64,000 nt of DNA. Source: Gemmatimonadota bacterium (GTDB lineage Bacteria; Gemmatimonadota; Gemmatimonadetes; Longimicrobiales; Gaopeijiaceae). Location: NCBI GenBank assembly GCA_013002885.1, contig JABDLS010000042.1:1-64000 (forward strand), written 5' to 3'. A model generated the notes under the pieces. That model was not told the origin of the DNA. It was given only the letters and a program-made list of their open reading frames with translations, and made no database searches. The position numbers and the translations under genes were made by a program. This document shows, piece after piece, positions 51,296 through 60,577 of the stretch. Position 1 is the first letter of the stretch. Every line of letters starts with the position of its first letter.

Positions 51296-52354
51296 ATGAC
51301 CGACGCCCACGTCACCGAGCCCCCGGTGCGCCGCCCGATAGCCGATGAGATCTCCCTCTGGGAGGTCCTGGCGGTCCTCCTGCGTAGACGGGGAACCATC
51401 GTTCTCACGACGATTCTGGTGACGGCGCTCGCCATCGCCGTAACGCTTGTCAGGGCCGAGGAGTTCACGACTCAAGCGGCATTCCGGCCTCAGGGAACCG
51501 AGGCCTCGTCGTCACAGCTCATGGCTCTGGCGAGCCAGTTCGGCGTGAACGTGCCCGGAGGTGGGGAAGAGGCGAGCCCCGCCTTCTACGCCGAGCTTCT
51601 CGCATCGAGGGAAATCCTGTCGCGGGCGGCGACCCGGCCCTATGACGTGGACGGTGTGGGGACGGTCTTGCTGAAGGACCTCCTGGAGATCGAGCAAGAC
51701 ACGGAAGCGCTTCGCGATGCGGCGACCATAAATTGGTTGCGCGAGGAGGCCGTGTCGGTCTCCACCGGCCGTGAGACGGGAACCGTCACCGTGTCGGTCA
51801 CCACTGAGTGGCCGGACCTGTCCAGGGGGATCGCCGACGAGCTCCTGGCCGAGGTGGCGATCTTCAACTTGAACACGCGCCAATCCCAGGCGGCGGCCGA
51901 GCGCGCCTTCATCGAAGAGCGCGTCCGGGAGGCCGAGGCCGAGCTGGAGGCGGCGGAGGGGGAGCTCAGGATATTCCTGGAAGCGAATCGCCAGTGGCAG
52001 GATTCCCCCCTTCTGACCTTCCGCCAGCAGGCCCTGCAGCGCGAAGTGACACTCCGTAGCTCCGTCCTCTCCACCCTTGTCCAGTCGTTCGAGCAGGCGC
52101 GGATCTCCGAAGTCCGGGACACGCCGGTCATCACGGTGGTCCAGGAGCCTTTCCTTCCGCCGGGACCCGATGAGCGCCCTCTGGTTTTGATTGCGGTACT
52201 GGGGATCGTGCTCGGCGGCATGATGGGCGTCGTCCTCGCCTTCGTTGTCGAGGCGTTCCGCCGCCCCAGTGAGGGCGATCCGGCCAAGGAAGACTTCCAG
52301 AATACGTGGGAGGGTCTAAAGCGCTCGATCCCCTTCGTGGGAAGCCGCGCCTAG
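51296..52354 (+). CDS. Wzz-like polysaccharide chain-length / co-polymerase protein
   Basis: This 352-residue inner-membrane protein has two hydrophobic helices: the first at about residues 33-53 (GTIVLTTILVTALAIAVTL) and the second near 295-318 (VLIAVLGIVLGGMMGVVLA). Between them lies a periplasmic domain with a coiled-coil segment rich in Glu and Ala (ERVREAEAELEAAEGELRI). A proline-rich motif sits just before TM2 (PFLPPGPDERP), which is the Wzz signature. The protein regulates polymer length in O-antigen or exopolysaccharide assembly. No polymerase, flippase or tyrosine kinase gene is adjacent, so it acts in trans. Confidence 0.9.
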   Translation: MTDAHVTEPPVRRPIADEISLWEVLAVLLRRRGTIVLTTILVTALAIAVTLVRAEEFTTQAAFRPQGTEASSSQLMALASQFGVNVPGGGEEASPAFYAELLASREILSRAATRPYDVDGVGTVLLKDLLEIEQDTEALRDAATINWLREEAVSVSTGRETGTVTVSVTTEWPDLSRGIADELLAEVAIFNLNTRQSQAAAERAFIEERVREAEAELEAAEGELRIFLEANRQWQDSPLLTFRQQALQREVTLRSSVLSTLVQSFEQARISEVRDTPVITVVQEPFLPPGPDERPLVLIAVLGIVLGGMMGVVLAFVVEAFRRPSEGDPAKEDFQNTWEGLKRSIPFVGSRA

Positions 52355-52372
52355 CCTCTTTTCTGGCTGTTT

Positions 52373-52388
52373 CCGTTAGATTTAACGG
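52373..52388. promoter_or_regulatory. inverted repeat upstream of typA
   Basis: CCGTTA-gatt-TAACGG is a perfect 6-bp inverted repeat with a 4-nt loop, 77 bp upstream of typA and 18 bp after the Wzz-like stop. It is AT-rich relative to its surroundings and could be an operator or an element of the typA promoter. No T-run follows, so termination is less likely. Confidence 0.3.
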
Positions 52389-52464
52389 CTACCCACTCGT
52401 AGAACACTTTTCGCCCGTCGGCGCGTGAGGACACCGCCGCTGCCGGACGTCGCAGGTTTTTGAT

Positions 52465-54330
52465 ATGCCCATTCGCAACATCGCGATCATCGCACACGTC
52501 GACCACGGAAAGACGACCCTCGTCGACCAGATGTTCGGTCAGGCCGGGATCTTCCGGGAGAACCAGAACGTCGAAGAGCGGGTCATGGACTCGAACCCGC
52601 TGGAGAAGGAGCGCGGGATCACCATCCTCGCCAAGAACACGGCGGTGCACTGGAACGATGTGAAGATCAACATCGTCGACACACCCGGACACGCTGATTT
52701 CGGGGGCGAGGTCGAGCGGATTCTCCGGATGGTGGACGGCGTCGTGCTGTTGGTCGATGCCGCCGAGGGGCCTATGCCTCAGACGCGCTTCGTTACCCGA
52801 AAAGCGCTGGAGCTGGGTCTTCTGCCTCTGGTCGTCATCAACAAGGTCGACCGAGGTGACGCCCGACCCGAAGAGGTGCACGACGAGGTCCTCGAGCTTT
52901 TCATGGATCTCGAAGCCAATGACGCGCAGCTCGACGCTCCCTTCTTGTACGCTGTCGGGCGGGACGGATGGGCGTCTGAGGAGCCCGGGGTCCAGGGGAG
53001 CGACCTCACGCCCCTTTTCGAAGCCATCGTCTCCCACTTCCCCGCACCGCAGGTGGATCGTGAGGGGCCGTTCCAGATGCTGGTCTCCACCCTCGACCAT
53101 TCACCGTACGTGGGTCGTATCGCCGTTGGGCGCATCGAGCGTGGCATCGTGCGTTTGGGCGAACAGGTCGCGCTTCTCGATCTCGGTGACGCCGGGATGG
53201 TGAGCGACCCCACCGAGGCAGAACTGGCCAAGGTGTCCCAGCTCTACACGTTCAGCGGCCTCGACCGGATCGAGATCGAAGAGGCTCACGCCGGGGACAT
53301 CGTTGCGCTGGCGGGCTTGGAAGGAGTGGAGATCGGCAAGTCGGTCACCGACCCGGAGCACCGGGAGCGCCTGCGAGGCATCGCCGTGGAGGAGCCTACC
53401 CTCGCTGTGGACTTCACGGTCAACAACTCGCCGTTTGCCGGCCAGGCCGGCAAGTACGTGACGACGCGCCAGCTTCGCGAGCGGCTCTTCAAAGAGTTGG
53501 AGCGCAACGTTGCGCTACGAGTGGAAGACACCGAGTCGCCGGACACCTTCACCGTGAGTGGCCGTGGTGAGTTGCATCTCACCATTCTCATGGAGACCAT
53601 GCGCCGAGAAGGGTACGAGTTCCAGGTATCGCGCCCACGGGTCATCACCCGACGTGACGATGGCGGCGAGCTCCAGGAGCCGTACGAGGAGGCCGTGGTG
53701 GAGGTGCCGTCCGATATGGTGGGGACGGTCATCGAGAAGTTGGGCTCGCGGAAGGGTGAGATGACCGAGATGAGGCCGATGGGTGGGGCACCTGCCGGAG
53801 GAGGGTCGGGGACGACGCGCCTGCGCTTCAAGATCCCGGCTCGGGGCCTCTTCGGTTATCGCTCGGAGTTCATGACCGACACACGAGGCGAGGGCATCCT
53901 GCACCACACCTTCGCCGAGTGGGACGGCTGGGCCGGTGACTTGAAGGGCCGCACCCGCGGCGTGCTCGTCGCCGATCGGCCCGGAAAGGCCGTCGGGTTC
54001 GCCCTCTTCGGCCTCCAGGAGCGCGCGACCCTCTTCGTCGCCCCGGGAGCGCCGGCCTATCAGGGCATGATCGTGGGCGAGAACGCTCGGACCGACGACA
54101 TGGACGTGAACGTGAGCAAGGAGAAGAAGCTCACGAACATGCGGACGACGTCGTCGGACGAGAACATCAAGCTGGAGCCACCCAGGCAGATCACCCTCGA
54201 GCTCGCCCTCGAGTTCATCGAAGACGACGAGCTCATCGAGGTCACGCCCGAAGGCATCCGCCTCCGCAAGCGGATTCTGGACCCCAACCAGCGGAAGAAG
54301 GCGGCAAAGCGTCAGCACCAGATGGCCTAG
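52465..54330 (+). CDS. typA: ribosome-associated translational GTPase TypA/BipA
   Basis: TypA/BipA is a ribosome-binding GTPase of the EF-G family needed for 50S assembly and stress or cold tolerance. The 621-residue protein has G1 AHVDHGKTT, the switch [16 protein letters not shown]3 [15 protein letters not shown]4 [13 protein letters not shown] and the C-terminal TypA-specific domain ([20 protein letters not shown] and [20 protein letters not shown]). Length is normal. It starts at ATG 52465, 110 bp after the Wzz-like gene, and is convergent with the serine hydrolase gene. Confidence 0.98.
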   Translation: MPIRNIAIIAHVDHGKTTLVDQMFGQAGIFRENQNVEERVMDSNPLEKERGITILAKNTAVHWNDVKINIVDTPGHADFGGEVERILRMVDGVVLLVDAAEGPMPQTRFVTRKALELGLLPLVVINKVDRGDARPEEVHDEVLELFMDLEANDAQLDAPFLYAVGRDGWASEEPGVQGSDLTPLFEAIVSHFPAPQVDREGPFQMLVSTLDHSPYVGRIAVGRIERGIVRLGEQVALLDLGDAGMVSDPTEAELAKVSQLYTFSGLDRIEIEEAHAGDIVALAGLEGVEIGKSVTDPEHRERLRGIAVEEPTLAVDFTVNNSPFAGQAGKYVTTRQLRERLFKELERNVALRVEDTESPDTFTVSGRGELHLTILMETMRREGYEFQVSRPRVITRRDDGGELQEPYEEAVVEVPSDMVGTVIEKLGSRKGEMTEMRPMGGAPAGGGSGTTRLRFKIPARGLFGYRSEFMTDTRGEGILHHTFAEWDGWAGDLKGRTRGVLVADRPGKAVGFALFGLQERATLFVAPGAPAYQGMIVGENARTDDMDVNVSKEKKLTNMRTTSSDENIKLEPPRQITLELALEFIEDDELIEVTPEGIRLRKRILDPNQRKKAAKRQHQMA

Positions 54331-54392
54331 GGCCGCCATCTTCACGATCCGCGCGACGCAGGCTGCTCGGGGCGGCGCGCCTCCGAAGGACC

Positions 54393-55541
54393 TCAGCGGA
54401 CGGCTGGCAGCACACCCTCGACGACGAGGCGCATGGACTGCTCGGTGAGCCACGCGTTTCCTTCGTCCTGACTGACGCCGCGCCACTCTGTGGTGGTCAC
54501 GACGACCAGGTCGAGTCCTGGGTGGACGTAGACGAGCTGGCCACCGTATCCCCAAGCGAAGACTGCCCCCCGCGACTCGTCGATCCACCACAGATAGCCA
54601 TAGGAGACGGGTCCGATGGCCGTGACGGAGCCCAGAGCTCCCATGATCGGCCCCATGGAGTTGCGGACCCACTCCTCGGGCAGGATGCGGCGCCTGCCCG
54701 ACTCACCACCCTGAAGGTAGAGTTGCCCGAAGCGGGCCAGGTCTCGAGGGCGAAGGTCGAGCCCCGCTCCTCCGTTGACGTGCCCGCCGCTCCCGATGGG
54801 CTCCCAAGTACGGTCCACTATGCCCAACGGGCCGAAGAGAACCTCGTCGGCGAAGGCGGGGAGCGTTCGGCCCGCGGCTTCCTCGACGATGACGCCGAGG
54901 AGGTGGATTGCCGCCGAGTTGTAGGCGAACGTTTCGCCGGGGGTGGCGACGAAGGTCCGCTCCAGCAGGTAGGCCACGTGGTCCGGCGCGGCGATCCAGT
55001 CGAGGTAGCCCACCGAGCCGCTCTCCGTCCATTGAATGCCGCTGGCCATGGACAGGAGATGGCCGACAGTCACCTCCGCGTGCTCCGGGCGCAGAGGTGC
55101 GTGGGGGCCCGACAGGAAGTCGGCGATGGACTGTTCGGTACTCTCGATGTGACCGGCATCGATGGCGAGGCCCACCAGTGCTCCGACGACGCTCTTCGTC
55201 ACCGACCGCACGTCGGCCAGGGTCTCGCGGTCGGCGCCGTTGAAGTACCCCTCGTAGACGAGTCGGCCATGGCGTACCACCAGCAGGCTCCTCATGCGGT
55301 CGACCGAAGCGGCTCGGGCTCCTGCCAGCTGCAGAGCGAACGGGTCCAGCCCGACCTCGACCGCGGCAGCGGTTTCCCACGGCGCCGACAGCTCGACGGG
55401 CGTCGTCGTGGTCGGGCCCAGGGGCGCGTCGGTGCATCCCCCGGCCAGAAGAAGGAGAGCCCAAACCGCGGGGTGGACGTTGCGCCCGTGTCGTCGCTCC
55501 GGTCGTGTCACGAACAGCTCCCGAGTTGGCGGTACCCCCAT
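54393..55541 (-). CDS. beta-lactamase-related serine hydrolase lipoprotein
   Basis: This 382-residue exported protein has a lipobox in LLLLAGGCTD near residue 36 and a class C beta-lactamase/PBP4*-like domain. The SxxK motif is VRSVTKSVVGALVGLA with the acylated Ser, the second motif YNS (residue Tyr in FAYNSAAIHLL) follows, and the third KTG-like element appears as WGYGGQLVYV. Relatives include esterases and D-alanyl carboxypeptidases. It may act on cell-wall peptides or acyl esters. It is convergent with typA and divergent from the lipoprotein at 55725. Confidence 0.9.
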   Translation of the reverse strand: MGVPPTRELFVTRPERRHGRNVHPAVWALLLLAGGCTDAPLGPTTTTPVELSAPWETAAAVEVGLDPFALQLAGARAASVDRMRSLLVVRHGRLVYEGYFNGADRETLADVRSVTKSVVGALVGLAIDAGHIESTEQSIADFLSGPHAPLRPEHAEVTVGHLLSMASGIQWTESGSVGYLDWIAAPDHVAYLLERTFVATPGETFAYNSAAIHLLGVIVEEAAGRTLPAFADEVLFGPLGIVDRTWEPIGSGGHVNGGAGLDLRPRDLARFGQLYLQGGESGRRRILPEEWVRNSMGPIMGALGSVTAIGPVSYGYLWWIDESRGAVFAWGYGGQLVYVHPGLDLVVVTTTEWRGVSQDEGNAWLTEQSMRLVVEGVLPAVR

Positions 55542-55641
55542 CTACGCGGACGCAGTGCCCACCCTTTCCTGCCCCCGGGGACTTCGCGGCGAGTAGTGCG
55601 CCAGGGGCTCCTGAGAATCGCCGCGTTACCCCTTCGGGCAA

Positions 55642-55676
55642 CCGACCGTCTGTATGGCGAGAACACGGACGGTCGG
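55642..55676. promoter_or_regulatory. hairpin in the leader of the 55725 lipoprotein gene
   Basis: CCGACCGTC (55642-55650) and GACGGTCGG (55668-55676) form a perfect 9-bp stem around a 17-nt loop, and TGT/ACA can pair one step further in. It lies 49 bases upstream of the lipoprotein start and may affect its mRNA or be an operator. No T-tract follows. Confidence 0.35.
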
Positions 55677-55724
55677 CGTCGAGTTCGCCGTCCGCGAGAA
55701 TGCACCAAGACCGAGGGTACGAAG

Positions 55725-56519
55725 ATGCATGGACGAACGAACCGCCGCAGGACCATGGTCGGCGCGGGGACCGCTTTCGCGTTGGCGCTCACACTCGGTG
55801 CGTGTGACACCACCGAGCCCGCCATCGACGATGCCCTCGTCGACGACGTGGCTCTCCTCGCTGCCGACGCAACGTTGGAAGACGTCACCTTGTGGAATCA
55901 GCCGCTGGACTTCGGTTCCGCCGGCCCCGCGCAGACGGAGCCCCAGGCCGCTCCCGGAGAGCCTGGAGGCCGAGGGGGTTGGTCTGGGACCTTCTCCGGA
56001 ATGCGGAGCGTGACCTTCTACGACGAGAACGGCGACGAACAGGACGGCTACGATCCCCTTCTCACCGAGTCCATCGACATCGTCCTCGAGATCGAGGGCG
56101 AGGTCTCCCGGGCCGGCTGGGAAGCCAGTATCTACCGCGAGCGGGATAAGACGGTCTCCGGCCTCCTCGGTGAGGAGACGAGCCGGACCTGGAACGGAAC
56201 CGGCAGCAGCGAAGTCTCGCGTAGCCGCCACCTGGACTCGGGTGAGGAGCGTACCTACGACGCCGTCGGCACGGTGGAATACGAAGACGTGGTGGTACCC
56301 ATTCCCGGCAGCGATCCCCGGTGGCCCCTTTCCGGCACCATCCGTCGCACCTTCGCCGTGACCCGTACCGGTCCGGACGGATCCATCACGCGCTCCATCG
56401 AGGTGGTCATCACCTTCGATGGCTCGCCCATGGCCGTCGCCTTCGTAAACGGCGAAGAGCGACTCATCGACCTCGCTGCTGTCGATGGCGTGAATCCCGT
56501 CCGCCATCGCGGAGGCTGA
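55725..56519 (+). CDS. lipoprotein of unknown function
   Basis: This 264-residue exported lipoprotein has a twin-Arg-like NRRRTMVGAGTAFALALTLG then ACD with Cys27 as lipid anchor. The mature part starts TTEPAIDDALVDDVALLAAD, a pattern I associate with poorly characterised Gemmatimonadota lipoproteins, then a Pro/Gly/Gln-rich linker (GPAQTEPQAAPGEPGGRGG) and an all-beta C-terminal domain with charged strands such as SRTWNGTGSSEVSRSRHLD. No enzyme motif is seen. I start at ATG 55725. It is followed by a strong intrinsic terminator at 56567-56599, so it is likely monocistronic. Confidence 0.7.
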   Translation: MHGRTNRRRTMVGAGTAFALALTLGACDTTEPAIDDALVDDVALLAADATLEDVTLWNQPLDFGSAGPAQTEPQAAPGEPGGRGGWSGTFSGMRSVTFYDENGDEQDGYDPLLTESIDIVLEIEGEVSRAGWEASIYRERDKTVSGLLGEETSRTWNGTGSSEVSRSRHLDSGEERTYDAVGTVEYEDVVVPIPGSDPRWPLSGTIRRTFAVTRTGPDGSITRSIEVVITFDGSPMAVAFVNGEERLIDLAAVDGVNPVRHRGG

Positions 56520-56566
56520 TACCGTCGACTCACCGGCCGGCGATCCAGGACCGGCCCCGGCACTCA

Positions 56567-56599
56567 GGGGGTGGTGGCTGCGCGCCACCACCCCCTTTT
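56567..56599 (+). terminator. rho-independent terminator
   Basis: An 11-bp perfect stem (GGGGGTGGTGG / CCACCACCCCC) with a 7-nt loop is followed by TTTT, 47 bp after the stop of the lipoprotein gene. This is the clearest intrinsic terminator in the window. Confidence 0.85.
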
Positions 56600-56730
56600 G
56601 GCGTGCCTCCACGCTCGGTTGCCCCCACGGGAACCGGTTCTGATTCGGTTCACGGAAGGCGATGTTTCCCAGGCGCCGCACACACGATGGCTGCGCCGAT
56701 CAGGGAGTCGAGGAAATCGAGGTGGACGGA

Positions 56731-57249
56731 TTGAATAGAGAGCGCTTCGAGAAGGCCCATACCTTCGAGACGTATCTGGAGACGGTGGAAAAGAACCGAG
56801 AGCTCTGGCACGCGGTCTACGACCGCGTGCGGCTCCCCGAGGACGTCGTAGAAGAGGCCCGGAGCCTGCCCGGCGGCTGGCACCTCGTGGCCCTTTCCGA
56901 GGACTGGTGCGGCGATGCCGTAAACACCCTGCCGATCATCGCGCGCCTCGCCGACGAGGCCGGTTGGGACCTGCGGGTCATGAGCCGGGACGAGAATCCC
57001 GATCTCATGGACACACACCTCACCAACGGGAGGAGCCGGTCGATTCCCATCGTCATCGTCTACGATGAAGCGTTCGAGGAGGTGGGCTGGTGGGGGCCGC
57101 GTCCAGGGGAGATCCAGAAGTGGGTAATGAGCGAGGGCTTGGAACTACCGTCTCCAGAGCGCTACAAGGTCATTCGACGATGGTACGCGAAGGACCGGGG
57201 CCGGACTACGTTGGACGAGCTCCTCCGTATCGTCTCCTCGGCGGCGTGA
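56731..57249 (+). CDS. thioredoxin-fold protein (single-Cys WCGD type)
   Basis: This 172-residue thioredoxin-like protein starts at TTG 56731 (MNRERFEKAHTFETYLETVE), about six bases after a GAGGTG ribosome-binding site; the open frame to 56662 looks non-coding. The active-site loop is SEDWCGDAVNTLP, with one Cys in place of CxxC, which matches the Thioredoxin_9-like family in Bacteroidota and Gemmatimonadota. Further fold markers are SIPIVIVYDEAFEEVGWWG, including the cis-Pro. It may act as a monothiol redox or chaperone protein. It leads a run of closely spaced genes (next coding start 43 bp later). Confidence 0.8.
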   Translation: MNRERFEKAHTFETYLETVEKNRELWHAVYDRVRLPEDVVEEARSLPGGWHLVALSEDWCGDAVNTLPIIARLADEAGWDLRVMSRDENPDLMDTHLTNGRSRSIPIVIVYDEAFEEVGWWGPRPGEIQKWVMSEGLELPSPERYKVIRRWYAKDRGRTTLDELLRIVSSAA

Positions 57250-57292
57250 TGGCCAGCGAGCCGAAACGCGAGGACCGGGAGGAGGCGGACGC

Positions 57293-58816
57293 GTGAGCAG
57301 ACGATCGGGTCTCTTCGCGCTCGCCTTCGGATCGGGCTTCGCGGTCCTGGCCATCGAGATCGCCGGGGCCCGACTCATCGCGCCGGTCTTCGGGCTGTCC
57401 GCCGTGCCGTGGACGGCGGTCATCGGCGTGATCCTCACGGCCCTCGCCCTGGGCAACCACTTCGGCGGGCGCTTGGCCGACGCGGGCAAGGTGCCGCTCT
57501 CGCGGATCCTCGTCGTCGCCGGATTCACCGGACTGCTTCCGGTCCTCGGCGCCGGCGTGCCCTGGGTAGCGCGGTCGGTCCTCGGCTTTATTCCCGGGGC
57601 GGTGGTCAGCGCCCTCGTCCTCTTCGCGCCACCCGTCCTGTGCCTCGGCGCCGTGGTGCCCTACCTGGTGCGGGCCGATACCGAGAGTCTGGAGACCATC
57701 GGCCGCCGCGCCGGGGACATCAGTGCGGCAGCCACGACCGGGTCGATTGCCGGGTCGTTTGTCACGGGTTTCTTCCTCCTTCCCGCGATGCCGCTACCCG
57801 TGCTCCTCGGGCTGACGGCTGGGGCTCTTTTCGTCATGGCCTGGGCGGCTTCGCGAATCCTGGGGGAGGGTGGTTTCGGAGGCGGTGTCCTGATGGCGGC
57901 CCTTGTCGGACCCGCGGTGGGCCTGTTGGCTTCGGGCACGCCGCCCGACACCCTCCACGCCGAGCAGACGCTGCACACCTCCGTGCGCGTCACGGAGCGC
58001 ACGTGGGCCGACGGGAGTAGGGTGCGGGAACTCTGGCAAAACGGCGGGTCGTCTTCGGCGGAGTACGTAGCGTCGGGGGCGCCGGCCCACGTGTATGCAC
58101 GGGCGAGCCTCGAGATCGTCCGGCCCTTCGTCGCTGAAATGGAACAGGTGTTGGTGCTCGGCGGCGCCGCCCTGACCCTTCCCGTGGCTCTCGTCGCGGA
58201 GTCGGACGACCTCCGCGTAGACGTGGTGGAGATCGACCCGGAGGTCACGCGGCTGGCCGAGGCGTATTTCACCTACGGTGAAGCGCCTCGCCCGGCCATC
58301 GACGTCATCCATGAAGACGGTCGGGTATTCCTCCGGGCTCCTGCCCGCTACCTGGGCCGGGCGGCGGGAGATCCCGAGACCCGTGCCTCCGGGGCCGGCG
58401 CACCGCAGTACGATCTGATATACCTCGATGTCTTCGACCACCTCCTCACCGTGCCCTGGACAATGGTCACCCGCGAAGCCCTGGCCGATATGGCTGCGCT
58501 CCTCGACGAGGACGGGATCTTCATGGCGAACGTCCTCTCTCCGTTGGAAGGGGAGGGTCGCGTCTTTCTCCAGCGCCTCCGAGCCACCCTCGAATCGGTC
58601 TTCGGCGATGTACGCGTCTACCTCGCCGACCCCACCCTCGACGCAGGCGCAACGCAGAACCTCGTGGTGTTGGCCACCGTCGACCCGTCGCTCCTGCCAC
58701 CGCTGGATCGCCCCCAGACCAGTGTCACCGGCGAGGGTAGGCCCTTTACGGACGCTTGGGCGCCGGTGGAGTACCTTCAGGCCAAGGTCTTTCTCGAAGG
58801 TCTCCGCTGGAGGTGA
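57293..58816 (+). CDS. membrane-fused spermidine synthase-like protein
   Basis: This 507-residue protein joins six or more transmembrane helices (residues about 8-215: LFALAFGSGFAVLAIEIAGA, VPWTAVIGVILTALALGNHF) to a C-terminal spermidine-synthase-like methyltransferase-fold domain. The fold shows VLVLGGAALTLPVALV, the acidic VDVVEIDPEVTRLAEAYFTY and YDLIYLDVFDHLLTVPW. Such fused proteins are widespread but poorly understood; aminopropyl transfer is not established for them. It starts at GTG 57293, overlapping the stop of a 15-codon mini-frame at 57249-57296. The dCMP deaminase-like gene starts 2 bp after its stop, so they are one operon. Confidence 0.9.
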   Translation: MSRRSGLFALAFGSGFAVLAIEIAGARLIAPVFGLSAVPWTAVIGVILTALALGNHFGGRLADAGKVPLSRILVVAGFTGLLPVLGAGVPWVARSVLGFIPGAVVSALVLFAPPVLCLGAVVPYLVRADTESLETIGRRAGDISAAATTGSIAGSFVTGFFLLPAMPLPVLLGLTAGALFVMAWAASRILGEGGFGGGVLMAALVGPAVGLLASGTPPDTLHAEQTLHTSVRVTERTWADGSRVRELWQNGGSSSAEYVASGAPAHVYARASLEIVRPFVAEMEQVLVLGGAALTLPVALVAESDDLRVDVVEIDPEVTRLAEAYFTYGEAPRPAIDVIHEDGRVFLRAPARYLGRAAGDPETRASGAGAPQYDLIYLDVFDHLLTVPWTMVTREALADMAALLDEDGIFMANVLSPLEGEGRVFLQRLRATLESVFGDVRVYLADPTLDAGATQNLVVLATVDPSLLPPLDRPQTSVTGEGRPFTDAWAPVEYLQAKVFLEGLRWR

Positions 58817-58818
58817 CG

Positions 58819-59349
58819 ATGGCCGCTGGCTTCAAGGATGGCGTGCCCGAGAACACCCACCCCCTGAACCTCGTGGATACGGACGACGCGCCCGGAAGCG
58901 TTGCCGGTGTCATCGAAGAGGTGGGTCGCCCTCCCCTCTTCGAGGTCTACATGAGGATGGCCGAGGAGCTGGCAAAGCGGTCGACGTGCGCCCGATTGCA
59001 GGTGGGCACCGTCATCACCGACGCCAAGCTCGAGAACGTCGTCGCCATCGGATACAACGGAAACGCCCGCGGCTTTCCCAACCGCTGCGACTCAGACGAG
59101 GCGGGTCGTTGCGGATGCATCCACTCCGAGATGAATGCCTTGGTGAAGTCGCCGGGCCAGCTGCGGGACAAGGTGGCCTTCGTTACCGCGAGCCCGTGTG
59201 TCATGTGCGCGAAGCTCATGGTCCAGGCCAACGTGTCCCACGTCTTCTACCGCCATCGCTACCGGATCCCCACCGGCATCGAGGTCCTGGAACGGGGCGG
59301 TGTCCAGACGGTCCACTACACCCGCTGGCAGAGCGCCTGGCGCGACTGA
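58819..59349 (+). CDS. deoxycytidylate/cytidine deaminase family protein (dCMP deaminase-like)
   Basis: This 176-residue zinc-dependent deaminase has the HxE motif in CIHSEMNALV and the PCxxC motif in SPCVMCAKLM, the two halves of the catalytic zinc site. Flanking segments AKRSTCARLQVGTVITD, YNGNARGFPNRCDSD and YRHRYRIPTGIEVLER match dCMP deaminases, which supply dUMP for thymidylate synthesis. Length is normal for dCMP deaminase. It starts at ATG 58819, 2 bp behind the membrane spermidine synthase-like gene. Confidence 0.92.
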   Translation: MAAGFKDGVPENTHPLNLVDTDDAPGSVAGVIEEVGRPPLFEVYMRMAEELAKRSTCARLQVGTVITDAKLENVVAIGYNGNARGFPNRCDSDEAGRCGCIHSEMNALVKSPGQLRDKVAFVTASPCVMCAKLMVQANVSHVFYRHRYRIPTGIEVLERGGVQTVHYTRWQSAWRD

Positions 59350-59464
59350 ATCGACTGCCACCGGCCCCCTGGGAAACATCCGTCGATTGACTAGACTTCC
59401 GGGCCCAGACCGTACGTGAACCCAAAGGGCTCCAGGGCCGACGAGGCTCGGAGGATCTCTTTCA

Positions 59465-60577
59465 TTGCATACTCTCGAGAAGAACGTCGTCACTCGGCCC
59501 TACGGCCGCTTCTTCCTGCCCGGCCCCACCGAGGTCCACCCCGTCGTCCTCGGCGCCCAGGCCCGCCCGATGATGGGACATCGAGGAGCCGAGGCTCAGG
59601 CATTCATGAAGGACATCCACCGCCGGCTCGGCGATGTCTTCATGACCACGCGGCCGGTCTTCGTTTCGACCTCCTCGGCCACGGGGCTCATGGAGGCCGC
59701 CGTCCGCAACGCCGGCCGGGGGCGGATCCTTTCCTTGGTGAACGGCGCCTTCAGCCAGCGTTTCGCCGACATCGGCAAAGCCTGTGGTTTCGACGTCGAG
59801 ACGCTGGACGTCGTCTGGGGCGAGGCACACGACCCGGATGTCGTTCGGAGTCGAGTGGCTGAGGGGTCGTACGACGCGGTGACACTCGTCCACTCCGAGA
59901 CGTCGACAGGAGTTCTCAACGACGTGGCCGCCCTCTCCGCCGCCATCAGGGAGACGCCCGACACCCTCGTCCTCGTCGACTCGGTCACCGGTTTCGGTGC
60001 TGCCGAGGTTCGGCCCGACGACTGGGGGGTGGACTTCCTCCTTACGGGCTCGCAGAAGGCGTTCGCCCTTCCGCCGGGACTCTCTTTCGGGGTTGCCTCG
60101 GAGCGGATGATGGTCCGGGCGGCGGAGGCGCCACGCCGCGGCTACTATTTCGACTTGGAGTTCTTCGCCAAGAACCACGCCAAGGACCAGGCGACGACCA
60201 CGCCGGCCATCTCGGTCCTCTACTCGCTGGACGTCCAGCTCGACCGCATGCTCGCCGAGGGGATGGAGGCTCGCTGGGCCCGACACAGGCGCATGGCCGA
60301 GCGCAGTTGGGCGTGGGTCGAAGAGATGAATGGGCGTGGGCTGGACCTTCAGGTCATGGCGCCCGAAGGCTATCGCTCGCCGGCAGTCACGGCGGTTGTG
60401 ACTCCCGAGGGCCTCACCGGGCCCGATGTCACCTCACGCGTGGCCGAGCGGGGATGGGTGGTGGGCGGTGGGTACGGCAAGCTCAAGCAGACGAGCTTCC
60501 GTATCGGCCATATGGGCGACCACACCGAGGACGAGCTCGACGGGCTCCTCGACGTGCTTACGGAGGTGCTGACATGA
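59465..60577 (+). CDS. class V aminotransferase, predicted phosphoserine aminotransferase
   Basis: This 370-residue fold-type I PLP enzyme belongs to the class V (alanine-glyoxylate/serine-pyruvate) aminotransferases. The PLP lysine lies in LLTGSQKAFALPPGLSFG; upstream are VFVSTSSATGLMEAAVRNA and HSETSTGVLNDV, with the cofactor Asp in VLVDSVTGFGA. It starts at TTG 59465 with GGAGG ten bases upstream; no ATG or GTG gives a better family start. Because it overlaps serA as ATGA, it probably provides the phosphohydroxypyruvate transamination (serC) step of serine synthesis, as class V enzymes do in some phyla. Confidence 0.88.
   Translation: MHTLEKNVVTRPYGRFFLPGPTEVHPVVLGAQARPMMGHRGAEAQAFMKDIHRRLGDVFMTTRPVFVSTSSATGLMEAAVRNAGRGRILSLVNGAFSQRFADIGKACGFDVETLDVVWGEAHDPDVVRSRVAEGSYDAVTLVHSETSTGVLNDVAALSAAIRETPDTLVLVDSVTGFGAAEVRPDDWGVDFLLTGSQKAFALPPGLSFGVASERMMVRAAEAPRRGYYFDLEFFAKNHAKDQATTTPAISVLYSLDVQLDRMLAEGMEARWARHRRMAERSWAWVEEMNGRGLDLQVMAPEGYRSPAVTAVVTPEGLTGPDVTSRVAERGWVVGGGYGKLKQTSFRIGHMGDHTEDELDGLLDVLTEVLT

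Noticed and set aside
59387-59392. TTGACT as a -35 element upstream of the aminotransferase
   Set aside because: The nearest -10-like sequence is 20 bp away with poor match, so I do not call a sigma-70 promoter.
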